Part shown: positions 15,975-25,846 of the stretch, piece after piece
Position numbering within the stretch: position 1 is the first letter of the stretch
Layout of the letters: the number at the start of each line of letters is the position of its first letter
Source of the DNA: Arcobacter siniprincipis
GTDB lineage: Bacteria; Campylobacterota; Campylobacteria; Campylobacterales; Arcobacteraceae
Length of the DNA stretch: 64,000 nt
Reading direction: 5' to 3'
Assembly (NCBI RefSeq): GCF_048571125.1
Contig: NZ_CP182343.1
Coordinates: 868,001-932,000, forward strand
The notes under the pieces: generated by a model
What the model was told of the DNA's origin: nothing
The model's database searches: none
Seen by the model: the letters and a program-made list of their open reading frames with translations, nothing else
Made by a program: the position numbers and the translations under genes

Positions 15975-17839
15975 TCATTGTCTTTTTTTAGTTCTACTTT
16001 TTTAGCTTTTATATCATCTTTGCCTAAAAACTCTTTTTCATTTGCATTTTTAACTATTAGTTTTGATATATTGTCTGTAATTGCTGCTACCTCATGTGTA
16101 TTTGCTGCAACCATCGCATTTTGCTGTGTTTGTCTATCTAGGATAGTAACAGTGTTATTAATTTGTTCAATTCCTTGATATTGCTCTTTACTTGCTGTTT
16201 CAATGTCTGTTATTAATTCTATTGTTTGAGAAATATTTGTATTTAATTCTCCATACCCATTAATCATATCAGAAGCAATAGTTTTACCTTCATTAGCTTT
16301 TTCCAATGCATTTTCAACTAAAGCCTTTATTTCACGAGCTGCTTCTGCACTTCTTGTTGCTAGGTTTCGTACTTCTTGTGCAACAACTGCAAAACCTTTT
16401 CCAGCTTCTCCTGCTGTTGCTGCTTCAACTGCTGCATTGAGTGATAAAATATTTGTTTGAAAAGATATTTGATCTATAACATTAATTGCCTCATTTATAG
16501 CAGTTACTTGTTTATTAATATCTTCCATTGCAATAGATGTGTTTGAAGCTAATTCTTGACCTTTTTCAACTGATACTGTAACGCTACTAGAAAGTTTAGA
16601 CATTTTTTCTATATTTTCTGTATTATTTTTAATATTGCTTGTTATTTGTTCTAGTGCTGCTGAGGTTTCTTCTAAACTTGCAGCGGTTTGATTTGAACTT
16701 TGATTTAATTTATCAACATTTACTAATAATATATCAGAACTTTCATCTAGGGTTAAGCCATTTGATTTATTTTCACATAACATTTGTGTAGTTACATTTC
16801 CTAAATGATTAATTCCTGATGCAAGTTTTAAAAGATGCTCTTCTAGTCCCTCTTCATTTATTCTACCAAGATAGTTATATTTTGAATATTCTTCTACTAT
16901 AAATAATACATTATTTATATTTGTTTCTATAGTTTGGGCCATATCATTAAGTACATCTTTTAATTTATTTAATGAAGGATTTGAAACATTCATTTGTATT
17001 CTTTGATATAAATCTCCTTGTTCAAATTTAGCTAAAACGCTTATTGCTTCATCAATTAATGCATTATCTTCTTCAAGACCTTTTTTTGTATTTATAATAC
17101 TTACATTTACAACTTTTGCCATCTCTCCAAATTCGTCTTTCTTTTTATCATCAAGAAGTTCTATTTCATCTGTTTCTTTATTTAAATATGCAAAAAATGA
17201 AATTAAACCATTTTTAAAATTTTTTAAAGATTTAACAATTGTTTTTGAGATTAGAAAAGATATTAAACTAAATACAAGTATAGAAACACTAGCTAATATA
17301 ATTAGTACAATATCTTGAAGGTATAAAGACTTTTCTTTAAATAACATAGCTTGGTCATGAATTTCACTTAATCCTCCTTCTATTGATTGAACTTTACTAA
17401 TCATCACTCCTAACATTGATTGAAGTTCATTTGAATCATTAGTTACACCATTATCAAGATTATCAATTTTTGCCATTGAATACTTCTCAAATATATTTTG
17501 ATATTTTTTAATATCAATAAGTAATTCATTAATTTGTTCAGAATCTTTTTGTAAAAAGTCTATTTTGATATTTTTTAATTCACTTACATCTTTATATAGA
17601 TTTTTAAAAGAATCTATTACCATATCAGCTGTATCTTCATCCAAATCACTTGAAAATTGTTTTGAAGTGATTCTTGCGTGTAAAACTCTTATTATAATTT
17701 TGTCGATTTCCATTGCAGTATTTATACTTAATTTGGCTTTAGCAGAAAAATATCTATTAGTAAGACCAGATATTATAATAATGATTAAAAATAATAAAGG
17801 GAAAAAAAGAAGCTTTCTATTTGTAGAAATTGTTGGCAT
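15956..17839 (-). CDS. Methyl-accepting chemotaxis protein
   Basis: A 627-residue chemoreceptor. Membrane helices at about 10-28 and 175-197 enclose a helical periplasmic sensor of about 145 residues. The cytoplasmic part has the highly conserved hairpin tip (QISFQTNILSLNAAVEAATAGEAGKGFAVVAQEVRNLA) around residues 455-495. It signals to CheA/CheW. The N-terminus starts MPTISTNRKLLFFP without a classical signal, which is normal. The C-terminus ends KKDNEKEESI, with no aromatic pentapeptide, unlike the neighbour at 17947. The two are paralogous over the signalling domain but have different sensors. Ligand unknown. Confidence 0.93.
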   Translation of the reverse strand: MPTISTNRKLLFFPLLFLIIIIISGLTNRYFSAKAKLSINTAMEIDKIIIRVLHARITSKQFSSDLDEDTADMVIDSFKNLYKDVSELKNIKIDFLQKDSEQINELLIDIKKYQNIFEKYSMAKIDNLDNGVTNDSNELQSMLGVMISKVQSIEGGLSEIHDQAMLFKEKSLYLQDIVLIILASVSILVFSLISFLISKTIVKSLKNFKNGLISFFAYLNKETDEIELLDDKKKDEFGEMAKVVNVSIINTKKGLEEDNALIDEAISVLAKFEQGDLYQRIQMNVSNPSLNKLKDVLNDMAQTIETNINNVLFIVEEYSKYNYLGRINEEGLEEHLLKLASGINHLGNVTTQMLCENKSNGLTLDESSDILLVNVDKLNQSSNQTAASLEETSAALEQITSNIKNNTENIEKMSKLSSSVTVSVEKGQELASNTSIAMEDINKQVTAINEAINVIDQISFQTNILSLNAAVEAATAGEAGKGFAVVAQEVRNLATRSAEAAREIKALVENALEKANEGKTIASDMINGYGELNTNISQTIELITDIETASKEQYQGIEQINNTVTILDRQTQQNAMVAANTHEVAAITDNISKLIVKNANEKEFLGKDDIKAKKVELKKDNEKEESI

Positions 17840-17939
17840 TATATGTATCCTCAGTTATAAAATAATTTATAAGGTAACATATAATATTTACAGAATGGTT
17901 ACACTCCATAAAGTATAAAGAAAAATAATATTGATGAAA

Positions 17940-17959
17940 GGAGAGTTTAAAAACTCTCC
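17940..17959 (-). terminator. Hairpin at chemoreceptor end
   Basis: GGAGAGTTT-AA-AAACTCTCC, 9-bp arms overlapping the stop codon of the minus-strand gene; the run of T after it on the minus strand is short. Confidence 0.55.
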
Positions 17960-20091
17960 CATTCATCATCATTTTTACTATTTGAAGTTATTACTTGTGG
18001 TTTATTATTAGATTGAACTTTTGGAGTTGTTGTTTCTTTCTTTTCAGTTTTTTCTTTAGGCGTTGGAACTTCTACTGTTTTATTTACTTTTTTAGGAGTA
18101 GGCGTAGGAGTTTGAACAGTTGATTTTGAACTAATGTTTACTTCTTTACTTTTTACACTCTCTTTACCCTCAAAATCTTTTTCATCAGCATCTCTTACAA
18201 TCGCATTTGCAATATATTGTGTTTCATCAGCTATATCTTTTGTTTGATTTGCAATTGATGCATTTTGTTGAGTTTGTCTATCTAATAGACCAACTGCGCT
18301 ATTAATTTGCTCAATACCCATTTGTTGTTCTTTACTGGCAGATTCAACTCCACCAATTAACTCTAATGTTTTAGAAATATTTTCATTTAATCCAAGATAA
18401 CCTTTTATCATCTTATCAGAGATAGCTTTTCCATCATTTGCTTTTGTTGTAGCATTTTCAACTAACGATTTTATCTCTTTTGCTGCTTCTGCACTTCTTG
18501 ATGCTAGATTTCTAACTTCTTGAGCAACAACTGCAAATCCTTTTCCTGCTTCTCCTGCCGTTGCTGCTTCAACAGCTGCATTAAGAGATAGAATATTTGT
18601 TTGAAATGCTATCTGGTCGATGACTGAAATAGCTTCATTTATTGCTGTAACTTGTTCATTAATACTATCCATTGCAACTGTAGTTTGAGATGCAAGATTT
18701 TCTCCTTCATTTGCTGACTTTTTAAGTTCATTTGCATTGGTTGACATTGCAATTACATTTTGAGTATTTGATGCAATATTTGAAGTAATTTCTTCTAATG
18801 CTGCAGCAGTTTCTTCTATACTTGCAGCAGCTTCATTTGATGAACGACTTATTAAATCAACACTTGATAATAATTTACTTGAACTTTTTTGAAGTGTTAA
18901 ACCATTTGATTTATTCTCAACTAACATTTCATTAATTATTTTTGCTAAAGTATTCAATCCATCAACTGTTTTACCAGTTGCTGCTGTAATTCTATGTCTA
19001 AAGTTTAGTTTTTGATACTCTTGTAGTGCTTTCTCAATTGCATTTGTGTCATTAGAAATATTTTCAGAAATAATTTGTATCATTTCATTGAAGATTGTTT
19101 TTAACTCTTCTAAACCTTGATTATGGGTACTTTTTTCTATTTTTTTACTAATATCCCCTGTTTTTATAAGTTCAACTACTCTTTTAACATCATTGATTAA
19201 TATCTCATCTTTTTCCAAAAGAGATTTAGTATTTGTAATATTCTCATTTACAATCTGAGCAATTACTGCTATTTCGTCATTGGCACTTGTGTCTAGTAGG
19301 TCTGCATTTGAAGACTCTTTATTCAAGTATTTGAAAAAATTTAAAAGACCATCTTTAAAGTTATTAATTGAATTATTGATATTTCTACTAAGTAAAAATG
19401 TAAATAATATCGCAAGAGCTATACTAATAATTGTTATGATAACAAAAGAAGCTAATGAGTTATCAATTAATTCAGTTGTTTCTTTTTCTTCATTTGCAAT
19501 TACTTTATATGATTCTCCTGTAAAGAAATCAATTATATCTCTCATTTTTTCATAATCAACAAGATATGTATTAAAATAAAAAGTTTGAGCATTAGCATAG
19601 TCATTTGCTTTTACTAATTGAACAAGTTTTTGAGTATTTTTATTAGTTAAATCATATAATTTTTCAAACTCTTCAAATTTTGCACTATTTTCAGGCATTA
19701 ACTTCTCTAGTAAATTTCTAAACTTTTCAAATCTTTGTTTAACTTGTTGGATATTATCATTTACACCTTTGTCAAGTAATTTTTGAGTTGCTGAATGATC
19801 AGGTGAACCAACTATTTGGGCTAAAGCAGCATTAGACTGATAAGAATCTCTATCAGCTTCTAATAAATAAGTTATCCCCGCTAAATTTATTGTTTGTGAA
19901 AGTGCTACATTTGATTGATAAGAATCTCTATCAGCTTCCAAAAGTACTGCAACCCCTGCAAAATCTCTTTCACTTAAGTCTTTTACATTTTTTTGCATGT
20001 GATTAATATTGTATGCTACATATGTACTTGAAACTAAGGTAACTATTATTAATACGAGAAAAGCCCCAATTATCTTGTGTTTAATTTTCAT
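17947..20091 (-). CDS. Methyl-accepting chemotaxis protein with C-terminal pentapeptide
   Basis: A 714-residue chemoreceptor: helix 1 about 7-29, helical sensor about 30-212, helix 2 about 213-236, signalling tip near 500-545 (QIAFQTNILSLNAAVEAATAG). The sensor has a 26-residue tandem repeat containing LLEADRDSYQSN twice. After the kinase-control bundle comes a flexible Thr/Pro/Lys linker of roughly 60 residues (TPTPTPKKVNKTVEVPTPKE) ending in DDEWESF. The last five residues match the xWxxF docking site that lets CheR and CheB bind in other bacteria (NWETF in E. coli). The ligand is unknown. SD AAGGAG lies upstream. Confidence 0.93.
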   Translation of the reverse strand: MKIKHKIIGAFLVLIIVTLVSSTYVAYNINHMQKNVKDLSERDFAGVAVLLEADRDSYQSNVALSQTINLAGITYLLEADRDSYQSNAALAQIVGSPDHSATQKLLDKGVNDNIQQVKQRFEKFRNLLEKLMPENSAKFEEFEKLYDLTNKNTQKLVQLVKANDYANAQTFYFNTYLVDYEKMRDIIDFFTGESYKVIANEEKETTELIDNSLASFVIITIISIALAILFTFLLSRNINNSINNFKDGLLNFFKYLNKESSNADLLDTSANDEIAVIAQIVNENITNTKSLLEKDEILINDVKRVVELIKTGDISKKIEKSTHNQGLEELKTIFNEMIQIISENISNDTNAIEKALQEYQKLNFRHRITAATGKTVDGLNTLAKIINEMLVENKSNGLTLQKSSSKLLSSVDLISRSSNEAAASIEETAAALEEITSNIASNTQNVIAMSTNANELKKSANEGENLASQTTVAMDSINEQVTAINEAISVIDQIAFQTNILSLNAAVEAATAGEAGKGFAVVAQEVRNLASRSAEAAKEIKSLVENATTKANDGKAISDKMIKGYLGLNENISKTLELIGGVESASKEQQMGIEQINSAVGLLDRQTQQNASIANQTKDIADETQYIANAIVRDADEKDFEGKESVKSKEVNISSKSTVQTPTPTPKKVNKTVEVPTPKEKTEKKETTTPKVQSNNKPQVITSNSKNDDEWESF
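19838..19938 (-). repeat. Internal 78-bp-spaced repeat in chemoreceptor sensor
   Basis: An identical 23-bp block occurs at 19838-19860 and 19916-19938, spaced 78 bp (26 codons). It encodes EADRDSYQ twice in the periplasmic helices. Confidence 0.85.
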
Positions 20092-20249
20092 TTCTTTGAT
20101 CTCCTTATTAGAATAAGTTAATATTCCGTTAATTAATTCTATTCTTTTTAGAATAAATTGAATCTTAATTTATTTATTAATAAATAATTGTTACAACTAT
20201 TTAACTCAAAGGGAATACAATTTGCAAAAATCATTATAAAGATTTATAG

Positions 20250-21707
20250 ATGAAATTAAATGAAATAAAATTAGAAAATGATTACTTTGAATTTGATGAA
20301 AAATTTTATCAAAGAATTAATCCAACTCCACTAAATAATCCTTTTTTAATCTCTTATAATAAACTTATGTTTGATGAAATATCTTTAGATTATGATGAAG
20401 CTAATAGTAAAGACTTTGTAAAGTTTGTAAATGGTGAAAAATTACTTGAAGGTTCAGAACCATATGCAAGTGCATATGCTGGTCATCAATTTGGATATTT
20501 TGTTCCCCAATTAGGTGATGGTAGAGCAATAAATCTAGGAAAGATTAATTCTTGGCATCTCCAAACTAAAGGTTCTGGCTTAACACGTTATTCAAGACAA
20601 GGTGATGGTAGAGCAGTTTTAAAATCTTCAATTCGTGAATATATTATCTCAGAAGCAATGCATGCTTTAAATATTCCTACAACTAGAGTACTTGCTCTTA
20701 TTGGTTCTACTCATCCGGTTCATCGATACTATGGAGTAGTTGAAACAGGAGCAATTGTATTAAGAATGTCACCATCTTGGATTAGAATAGGTACATTTGA
20801 ATATTTTACTAGAAGTAAAAATGCAAAAGAAAATGTTAAACAACTTGCAGATTATGTTATTAGAAACTCTTATGCCCACTTAATTAATGATGAAAATAAA
20901 TATGAAAAGATGTATTATGAAATGGTTGATAAAACTGCTATTTTAATGGCTAAATGGCAAACTTATGGTTTCATGCATGGAGTGATGAATACTGACAATT
21001 TTTCAATGGCAGGACTAAGTATAGATTATGGACCTTTTGCTTTTATGGATTATTTTAATATTAACCAAATTTGTAATCATACCGATAGTGAAGGAAGATA
21101 CTCTTATCTCAATCAACCATATGTTGGAAAATGGAATTTAGAAGTTTTAGCTAATAGTTTAAAAACAATTTGTGAAGTGGATAAATTAAATGAGTATTTA
21201 AAAACGTATTTTCATATTCAAGAAAAAGAGTATTTAACTCTTATGACACAACGACTTGGACTAAATATAGATAAAAGTAGTGATTCTTATGCTACTTTGA
21301 TTATATCACTTTTGAAAGCTTTACAAACATCTAAAACAGATTATAATCAGTTTTTTTATGAATTAACAAAGTGTAAAAACTATGATGAAATTACAAAAGT
21401 AATTGATATCTCAATTTATAGACAAACTTTAGATAAATGGCTTGAAAAGTATATAAAGTTAAGAGAATTAGAGAATCAAGATTTTGAAAAAGTTCAGGAG
21501 AGAATCAAAAAAGTAAATCCAAAATATGTGATTAAAAACTATATGCTTCAAGAAGCAATTGACAAGGCAGAAGAGGGTGATTTTACTTTAGTAAATGATT
21601 TGCTAAATATTGCACAAAATCCATATGATGAGCATAATGAGTATGAAAGATACTCAAAAGCTACACCACTAGAATTTTCAAATATAAAACTTAGTTGTTC
21701 CTCATAA
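20250..21707 (+). CDS. selO: Protein adenylyltransferase SelO (YdiU)
   Basis: A 485-residue pseudokinase-fold AMPylator. Visible signatures: EPYASAYAGHQFGYFVPQLGDGRA (nucleotide loop), LQTKGSGLTRYSRQGDGRAVLKSSIREY, and GVMNTDNFSMAGLSIDYGPFAFMD with the N and D metal ligands. SelO transfers AMP to Ser/Thr/Tyr of redox proteins under oxidative stress. The C-terminus ends SCSS, the position used by selenocysteine in animal SelO; here the codon is TGT (Cys), not TGA. The gene is monocistronic. GGGAATACAATTTGCAAAAATC precedes it but no strong SD is seen. Confidence 0.95.
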   Translation: MKLNEIKLENDYFEFDEKFYQRINPTPLNNPFLISYNKLMFDEISLDYDEANSKDFVKFVNGEKLLEGSEPYASAYAGHQFGYFVPQLGDGRAINLGKINSWHLQTKGSGLTRYSRQGDGRAVLKSSIREYIISEAMHALNIPTTRVLALIGSTHPVHRYYGVVETGAIVLRMSPSWIRIGTFEYFTRSKNAKENVKQLADYVIRNSYAHLINDENKYEKMYYEMVDKTAILMAKWQTYGFMHGVMNTDNFSMAGLSIDYGPFAFMDYFNINQICNHTDSEGRYSYLNQPYVGKWNLEVLANSLKTICEVDKLNEYLKTYFHIQEKEYLTLMTQRLGLNIDKSSDSYATLIISLLKALQTSKTDYNQFFYELTKCKNYDEITKVIDISIYRQTLDKWLEKYIKLRELENQDFEKVQERIKKVNPKYVIKNYMLQEAIDKAEEGDFTLVNDLLNIAQNPYDEHNEYERYSKATPLEFSNIKLSCSS

Positions 21708-21725
21708 GATAAGTGCTTATCTTAT
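21704..21725. terminator. Bidirectional terminator, selO / yceI
   Basis: ATAAGATAAG-TG-CTTATCTTAT, 10-bp perfect arms covering the selO stop codon and touching the stop of the convergent gene. Confidence 0.75.
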
Positions 21726-22270
21726 TTAAATGGGATAATAAATTCAATATCCACATCAGAAAATGATTTGTTTTGGTGTAAAGCAGCACATTTTTTACTA
21801 AAAGCTATAAATGAATTTTTCATTCCAAAATCTAAAATATCAATACTCCCTTTTGCAACAATATTTCCATTTGTCATTTCATATTTCATAGGAATAGATT
21901 TAGATACTTCATTCATTGTAACATTTAATGTCAATTCTTTTGTAGATTCATTAACCTTTGTGATTGTTCCTTTTATCTGTTCTGCACTTACAAGTGAAAA
22001 CAATGTAGAGGTTATATTTTTATTTCTAACTGGATTTTTAGACTCTAAAGAACTAGTTTGAATTGTAACCATAGCACTTTTTAGAAAAGTAGATAAATTA
22101 TCAGATGATTTTATATCTGTTTTTATATCATTAAAGGTACCAGATACAGGAACTTTCTTTTCTGTTTTAAAGCCTGTCCATTTCACAGTTAAATTTCCGT
22201 TTAATTCATAGGCATTTAAGGAACATAATAATCCAACTGATAACAGTAAAGTTAAAAAAATCTTTTTCAT
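21722..22270 (-). CDS. YceI family periplasmic protein
   Basis: A 182-residue exported lipocalin-like protein. Signal MKKIFLTLLLSVGLLCSLNA; mature part begins YELNGNLTVKWTGFKTEKKVPVSGTF, the YceI opening. ALHQNKSFSDVDIEFIIPF closes the barrel. YceI proteins bind long isoprenoid or quinone-like lipids. I took the ATG at 22270 (AAAGGATTACCT upstream) instead of one 27 bp further out, which would put nine polar residues before the signal. Two late Cys (KKCAALHQ and LLCSLN in the signal) are not diagnostic. Confidence 0.85.
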   Translation of the reverse strand: MKKIFLTLLLSVGLLCSLNAYELNGNLTVKWTGFKTEKKVPVSGTFNDIKTDIKSSDNLSTFLKSAMVTIQTSSLESKNPVRNKNITSTLFSLVSAEQIKGTITKVNESTKELTLNVTMNEVSKSIPMKYEMTNGNIVAKGSIDILDFGMKNSFIAFSKKCAALHQNKSFSDVDIEFIIPFK

Positions 22271-22385
22271 AGGTAATCCTTTATTAATATTTAGCATAAA
22301 AGTACATCAATAAAAGTGAAACCTAAATTACAAGCTAAAATTAATATAATTTATTAAAAAAGAATCAAGTTTTCAATGGGTTATA

Positions 22386-22946
22386 TTATACCGCTCCCAT
22401 TAGAGCTTTTTTAGTATTTCCCATAAGAGCAATCATTTCATCATAACTTTTATCAATAGTATCTAGTGGAGTTGAAAGAATTTCCTCATAAACTTTTTCT
22501 ATTTTCTCTTCGCTAGACAATTTTTTTAAATCGCTTTTCTCTAAAGAAGCAAAATCTAAAACTTCATTCCAGACAGAACTTTCATCTAACATAAAAGCTG
22601 AAAATTTAATACCTTCATATTCAAAAGTGCCATTTGCATCTAAATCAATTACATAAAGTAAGTTGATAGAATCTTTATCAAAGAACTCTCCATATTTTGA
22701 AAAAAAATCTTTAAAATATCCAAATGTTTCAAGTTCACATGCAAAGAATTTAATCTTTTCATTTTCACTTACCATAATAACTTGTCTTGCTTGAGATTTT
22801 GGGGGCATAACTCTTGTTTCAGATAATCGTTTACCCTCTTCAATAATTAAAGCACCTCTATATCCATGTAATGAAGAAGTAATATTTCCACTAAATGATG
22901 GTTGCCATTCTAGATTATTTTCTTTGATGTATTCAATTGGTGTCAT
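22386..22946 (-). CDS. Conserved-looking cytosolic protein of unknown function
   Basis: Not recognised. It has 186 residues, no signal and no membrane helix. The N-terminal half is beta-rich with several Gly (PSFSGNITSSLHGYRGALII, RVMPPKSQARQVIMV) and the middle has LLYVIDLDANGTFEYEGIKF. The last 60 residues are helical and acidic, ending EMIALMGNTKKALMGAV. Start ATG is preceded by AAAGGAAACTCA. It has its own transcription unit between yceI and the GGDEF gene. Codon use matches its neighbours, so it does not look foreign. Confidence 0.6.
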   Translation of the reverse strand: MTPIEYIKENNLEWQPSFSGNITSSLHGYRGALIIEEGKRLSETRVMPPKSQARQVIMVSENEKIKFFACELETFGYFKDFFSKYGEFFDKDSINLLYVIDLDANGTFEYEGIKFSAFMLDESSVWNEVLDFASLEKSDLKKLSSEEKIEKVYEEILSTPLDTIDKSYDEMIALMGNTKKALMGAV

Positions 22947-23019
22947 TGAGTTTCCTTTTTTAAATATGGAACTTTATATACATTTATCGTTCCTTTAGAT
23001 AAAAAGAGTTTAGACTTTT

Positions 23020-25254
23020 TTAAGCTTCTTCAACAAGAACTTTATTTCTTCCTTCATTTTTTACTTTGTAAAGTAATTTATCAGCAAGTTTATATATTTT
23101 TACACTAGTTGCATTTTTTGTACTAATTACGATACCTCCAATTGATACAGTGATATTTTTTGATGCTTCACTTTTAGAATGTTCTATATTCAAATCTTCA
23201 ATATTTGTTCTTATTCTTTCTAATATTTTCCTAAAATTAGTAGTTGTAATATCCGTTGTCAATATTCCAAACTCTTCTCCTCCCAATCTAAAAGCAAAGT
23301 CATTAGCTCTAAAAATAGTCTCCCTTAAACATAAAGCAACACTTTGCAAAGCATAGTCACCTTTATCATGTCCGTAAGTATCATTGTATTGTTTAAAAAA
23401 GTCAACATCTAAAATAGCAAAAGCAATTGTTTTGTTATCCCTTTTTGCTCTTAGGATTTCTTTTTCTATTGTCAAATTAAAATATCTTCTATTGTACGTT
23501 TGAGTTAGTTCATCTGTAACTGACATTTTTTCGATTCTTTTTTTATCTGTTATATCTATAGCTACTAATGCATATCCCGTAATTGTATTGAGATTATTAT
23601 ACATGGGCGAAATTTTAGTATGGACATAATAAGTCTCACCATTTTTTTTAATATTTTTAATCTCACCTTCCCATTTTTTCCCTGAATAAATAGTATCCCA
23701 CATTGAAAAATAGAATTCATTTGGTGTTTCTGGATGTCTTAAAATATCATGATTATGTCCAATTAGTTCTTCCTTTGAATAACCACATATCAAACAAAAA
23801 GCATCAGAAACATCTAAAATTTTGCCATTTATATCAACTTTTAAAGTAATCAAATAATCATTTATGATTTCAAGATATGTTTTGTTTTCTTCAAGTTTAT
23901 CTTCAATCATTTTTTTGTTTTTTTTACTTTCTGTAAAATCAACAAATGATGCAATATAGAAAAAATCGTTAGCTTCTGTATATATTTTTGAAATACTAAG
24001 TTCCTCAGTATAAGGCATACCATTTTTTCTAATATTTGTTATTTCACCTTCCCAATGGAGATGTTCATTTAGATTATCCCAAATATTTTTATAAAATAAC
24101 CTAGTATGGTATCCAGTTGATTTTAGTATCTTAGGAGTTTTATTTAAAATTTCTTTTTCTTCATATCCTGTGATTTTTGTAAAAGATTTATTAACTCTTT
24201 GAATTTTATTATCTTTATCTGTAACTAGAATTCCATCATGAGAGTTTTCAAACATCTTATCTGAAATTTTAAGTCTGAGTCTTGTCTCTTTTTCTCTAGT
24301 ATTATAATTTGCAAAGATTATTGAAATAATCATTGCAATAAAAAAGTATAAAAATGCTAACCACATGATTGTTTTTAGATAAGTATTTACTCTATTTTCA
24401 ATTAGATTATTATCAATTATTGTAATTAACTTTAGTGTTAGTGGTTGTATTTTAGGGTTTTTATTAATCCACGAAGTAAGATTAATCTCATTTACATTGA
24501 CATGAAAATTATCAGTTTTAAATGTTCCTTTTAAATTGTCATTCAAATTATTAGATATTTCAATTGATAAGTTTTTGTAAATATTATCAAATGCAGAGTT
24601 TTTATCAAATATAAATTTAGAACTTAATTTTTGATTTAGTATATAATTATCTTTGTTTATAATTAGAGTTTCTAAATCAAAATTTGAATTTGAGAAGATA
24701 CTAAATAATTCAGTTAAAGGATAATTAATTACCAAAAATCCATCAGGTTTATTTTTATCAAAAAGTGGTGTTATGACATTTAGAAATGGTATTTTAAAAG
24801 TAGTACGATTATTGCTTTCTTTTTCTATTTTTATTGGTGAGAGGTAAATATCACCTTTTTTTAGTTGTTTTATAATAGATGGATACTTATTATTTATAAG
24901 TTTACTCGTCGTCTTATTTCTTATTTCTAATAGTTTTGTTCCATCATTTTTTAAAAAACAAATTTCCAAATAAGAATTTTTTAATGCAAGTAAAGTTGAT
25001 AACTCTTTTTTTATAGTTGAATAATCTTTGTTAAGTTCATACACTTCTGAAATATATAGTAAGTCTTTTTTTAAAGTCACAAAATTATTTTTTGCAGTTG
25101 TTATTTTCAAGTTTAATTCTGATTCTATGGAATTATTTATCTCTTTTTTATAAATATTTTCTAAGTTTTTTATATAAGTGATTGAAACTAATAAAAAAAT
25201 AAAACTAAAAAATATTAAACTTTTTAAAAAAACATAACTTACATTTTTATTCAA
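23020..25254 (-). CDS. Membrane sensor diguanylate cyclase (PAS-PAS-GGDEF)
   Basis: A 744-residue protein. Helices at about 7-26 and 293-315 bracket a periplasmic sensor of about 265 residues (dCache-like by size). PAS1 is about 325-445, PAS2 455-575, and GGDEF 577-744. The active-site motif GGEEF (658-662) is intact, and RAND (649-652), five residues before it, is a valid RxxD inhibitory site, so product inhibition is expected. It should make c-di-GMP from GTP in response to an extracellular ligand plus PAS input. PAS2 carries GHNHDILRHPETP, as in the EAL protein at 2380. Confidence 0.92.
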   Translation of the reverse strand: MNKNVSYVFLKSLIFFSFIFLLVSITYIKNLENIYKKEINNSIESELNLKITTAKNNFVTLKKDLLYISEVYELNKDYSTIKKELSTLLALKNSYLEICFLKNDGTKLLEIRNKTTSKLINNKYPSIIKQLKKGDIYLSPIKIEKESNNRTTFKIPFLNVITPLFDKNKPDGFLVINYPLTELFSIFSNSNFDLETLIINKDNYILNQKLSSKFIFDKNSAFDNIYKNLSIEISNNLNDNLKGTFKTDNFHVNVNEINLTSWINKNPKIQPLTLKLITIIDNNLIENRVNTYLKTIMWLAFLYFFIAMIISIIFANYNTREKETRLRLKISDKMFENSHDGILVTDKDNKIQRVNKSFTKITGYEEKEILNKTPKILKSTGYHTRLFYKNIWDNLNEHLHWEGEITNIRKNGMPYTEELSISKIYTEANDFFYIASFVDFTESKKNKKMIEDKLEENKTYLEIINDYLITLKVDINGKILDVSDAFCLICGYSKEELIGHNHDILRHPETPNEFYFSMWDTIYSGKKWEGEIKNIKKNGETYYVHTKISPMYNNLNTITGYALVAIDITDKKRIEKMSVTDELTQTYNRRYFNLTIEKEILRAKRDNKTIAFAILDVDFFKQYNDTYGHDKGDYALQSVALCLRETIFRANDFAFRLGGEEFGILTTDITTTNFRKILERIRTNIEDLNIEHSKSEASKNITVSIGGIVISTKNATSVKIYKLADKLLYKVKNEGRNKVLVEEA

Positions 25255-25320
25255 ATTGCCAATTCCTAATCAAAAGTTATTTATTATATCACTAAATTAA
25301 TAATTTTTGATTAAGCCAAT

Positions 25321-25716
25321 TTATTTTGTATCTATAGAATATCTCCCTGGTCCCATTATCATCAAAATAAAAGCATTGAACATATAGAAAAATTGTAATT
25401 CTAATGCTAATCCACCACTTTTGCTTAATGAAAATAAATCTGCACTATGAACTAGATATATTGCGAATACTATATTAATTATAATTACAAATGAAAAAAA
25501 CCTAGTGTAATATCCAATTATAATAAAGATAGGAGCAACGATTTCTCCTATATAGACTCCATAAACAAGAAACTGTGGAAGGTTATTTCCTAATAAAGTA
25601 GATTCAATAAAAGATGTTCCATGAATAAGTTTTGCATATCCATGAAATATAAATAAAAAACCTAAAAATAGTCGTAAAAATAATTTTGCTAAATTTTCAT
25701 TCAAAGAATTATCCAT
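25321..25716 (-). CDS. DoxX family membrane protein
   Basis: A 131-residue protein with four helices. N-terminal LAKLFLRLFLGFLFIFHGYAKL and the later LALELQFFYMFNAFILMIMGPGRYSID match DoxX/DUF417-like proteins. Members are linked to thiol stress or quinone metabolism, but the role is often unknown. It is divergent from the TetR gene, and the intergenic space holds two TetR-type palindromes, one close to its own -10 (TATACT, minus strand, about 25732-25737). So it is probably derepressed with the efflux operon. Confidence 0.85.
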   Translation of the reverse strand: MDNSLNENLAKLFLRLFLGFLFIFHGYAKLIHGTSFIESTLLGNNLPQFLVYGVYIGEIVAPIFIIIGYYTRFFSFVIIINIVFAIYLVHSADLFSLSKSGGLALELQFFYMFNAFILMIMGPGRYSIDTK

Positions 25717-25771
25717 TGTTTGTCCCTTTTTAGTATAATATTTAAAATTAGTTAATGAATGGTTAATTAAC

Positions 25772-25786
25772 TTGACCTTTGGTCAA
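25772..25786. promoter_or_regulatory. TetR-type operator, doxX side
   Basis: TTGACC-TTT-GGTCAA, perfect 6-3-6 palindrome about 35 bp upstream of the minus-strand -10, where a -35 would be. Confidence 0.7.
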
Positions 25787-25827
25787 CCTTAAGACTAAAT
25801 AAAGATTTTAAAGATATACTTTCAAAC

Positions 25828-25846
25828 TTGACCGACGGTCAGTCAA
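25828..25846. promoter_or_regulatory. TetR-type operator, tetR side
   Basis: TTGACCGACGGTCAGTCAA, a 9-1-9 near-palindrome (one mismatched pair) placed 7 bp after a -10 TATACT (25815-25820), so at the expected transcription start. It matches the AcrR/QacR-style TGACYGAC...GTCRGTCA pattern. Confidence 0.75.

Noticed and set aside
21684..21707. Possible selenocysteine in SelO
   Set aside because: The penultimate Cys codon is TGT and the stop is TAA; no in-frame TGA or SECIS-like need.
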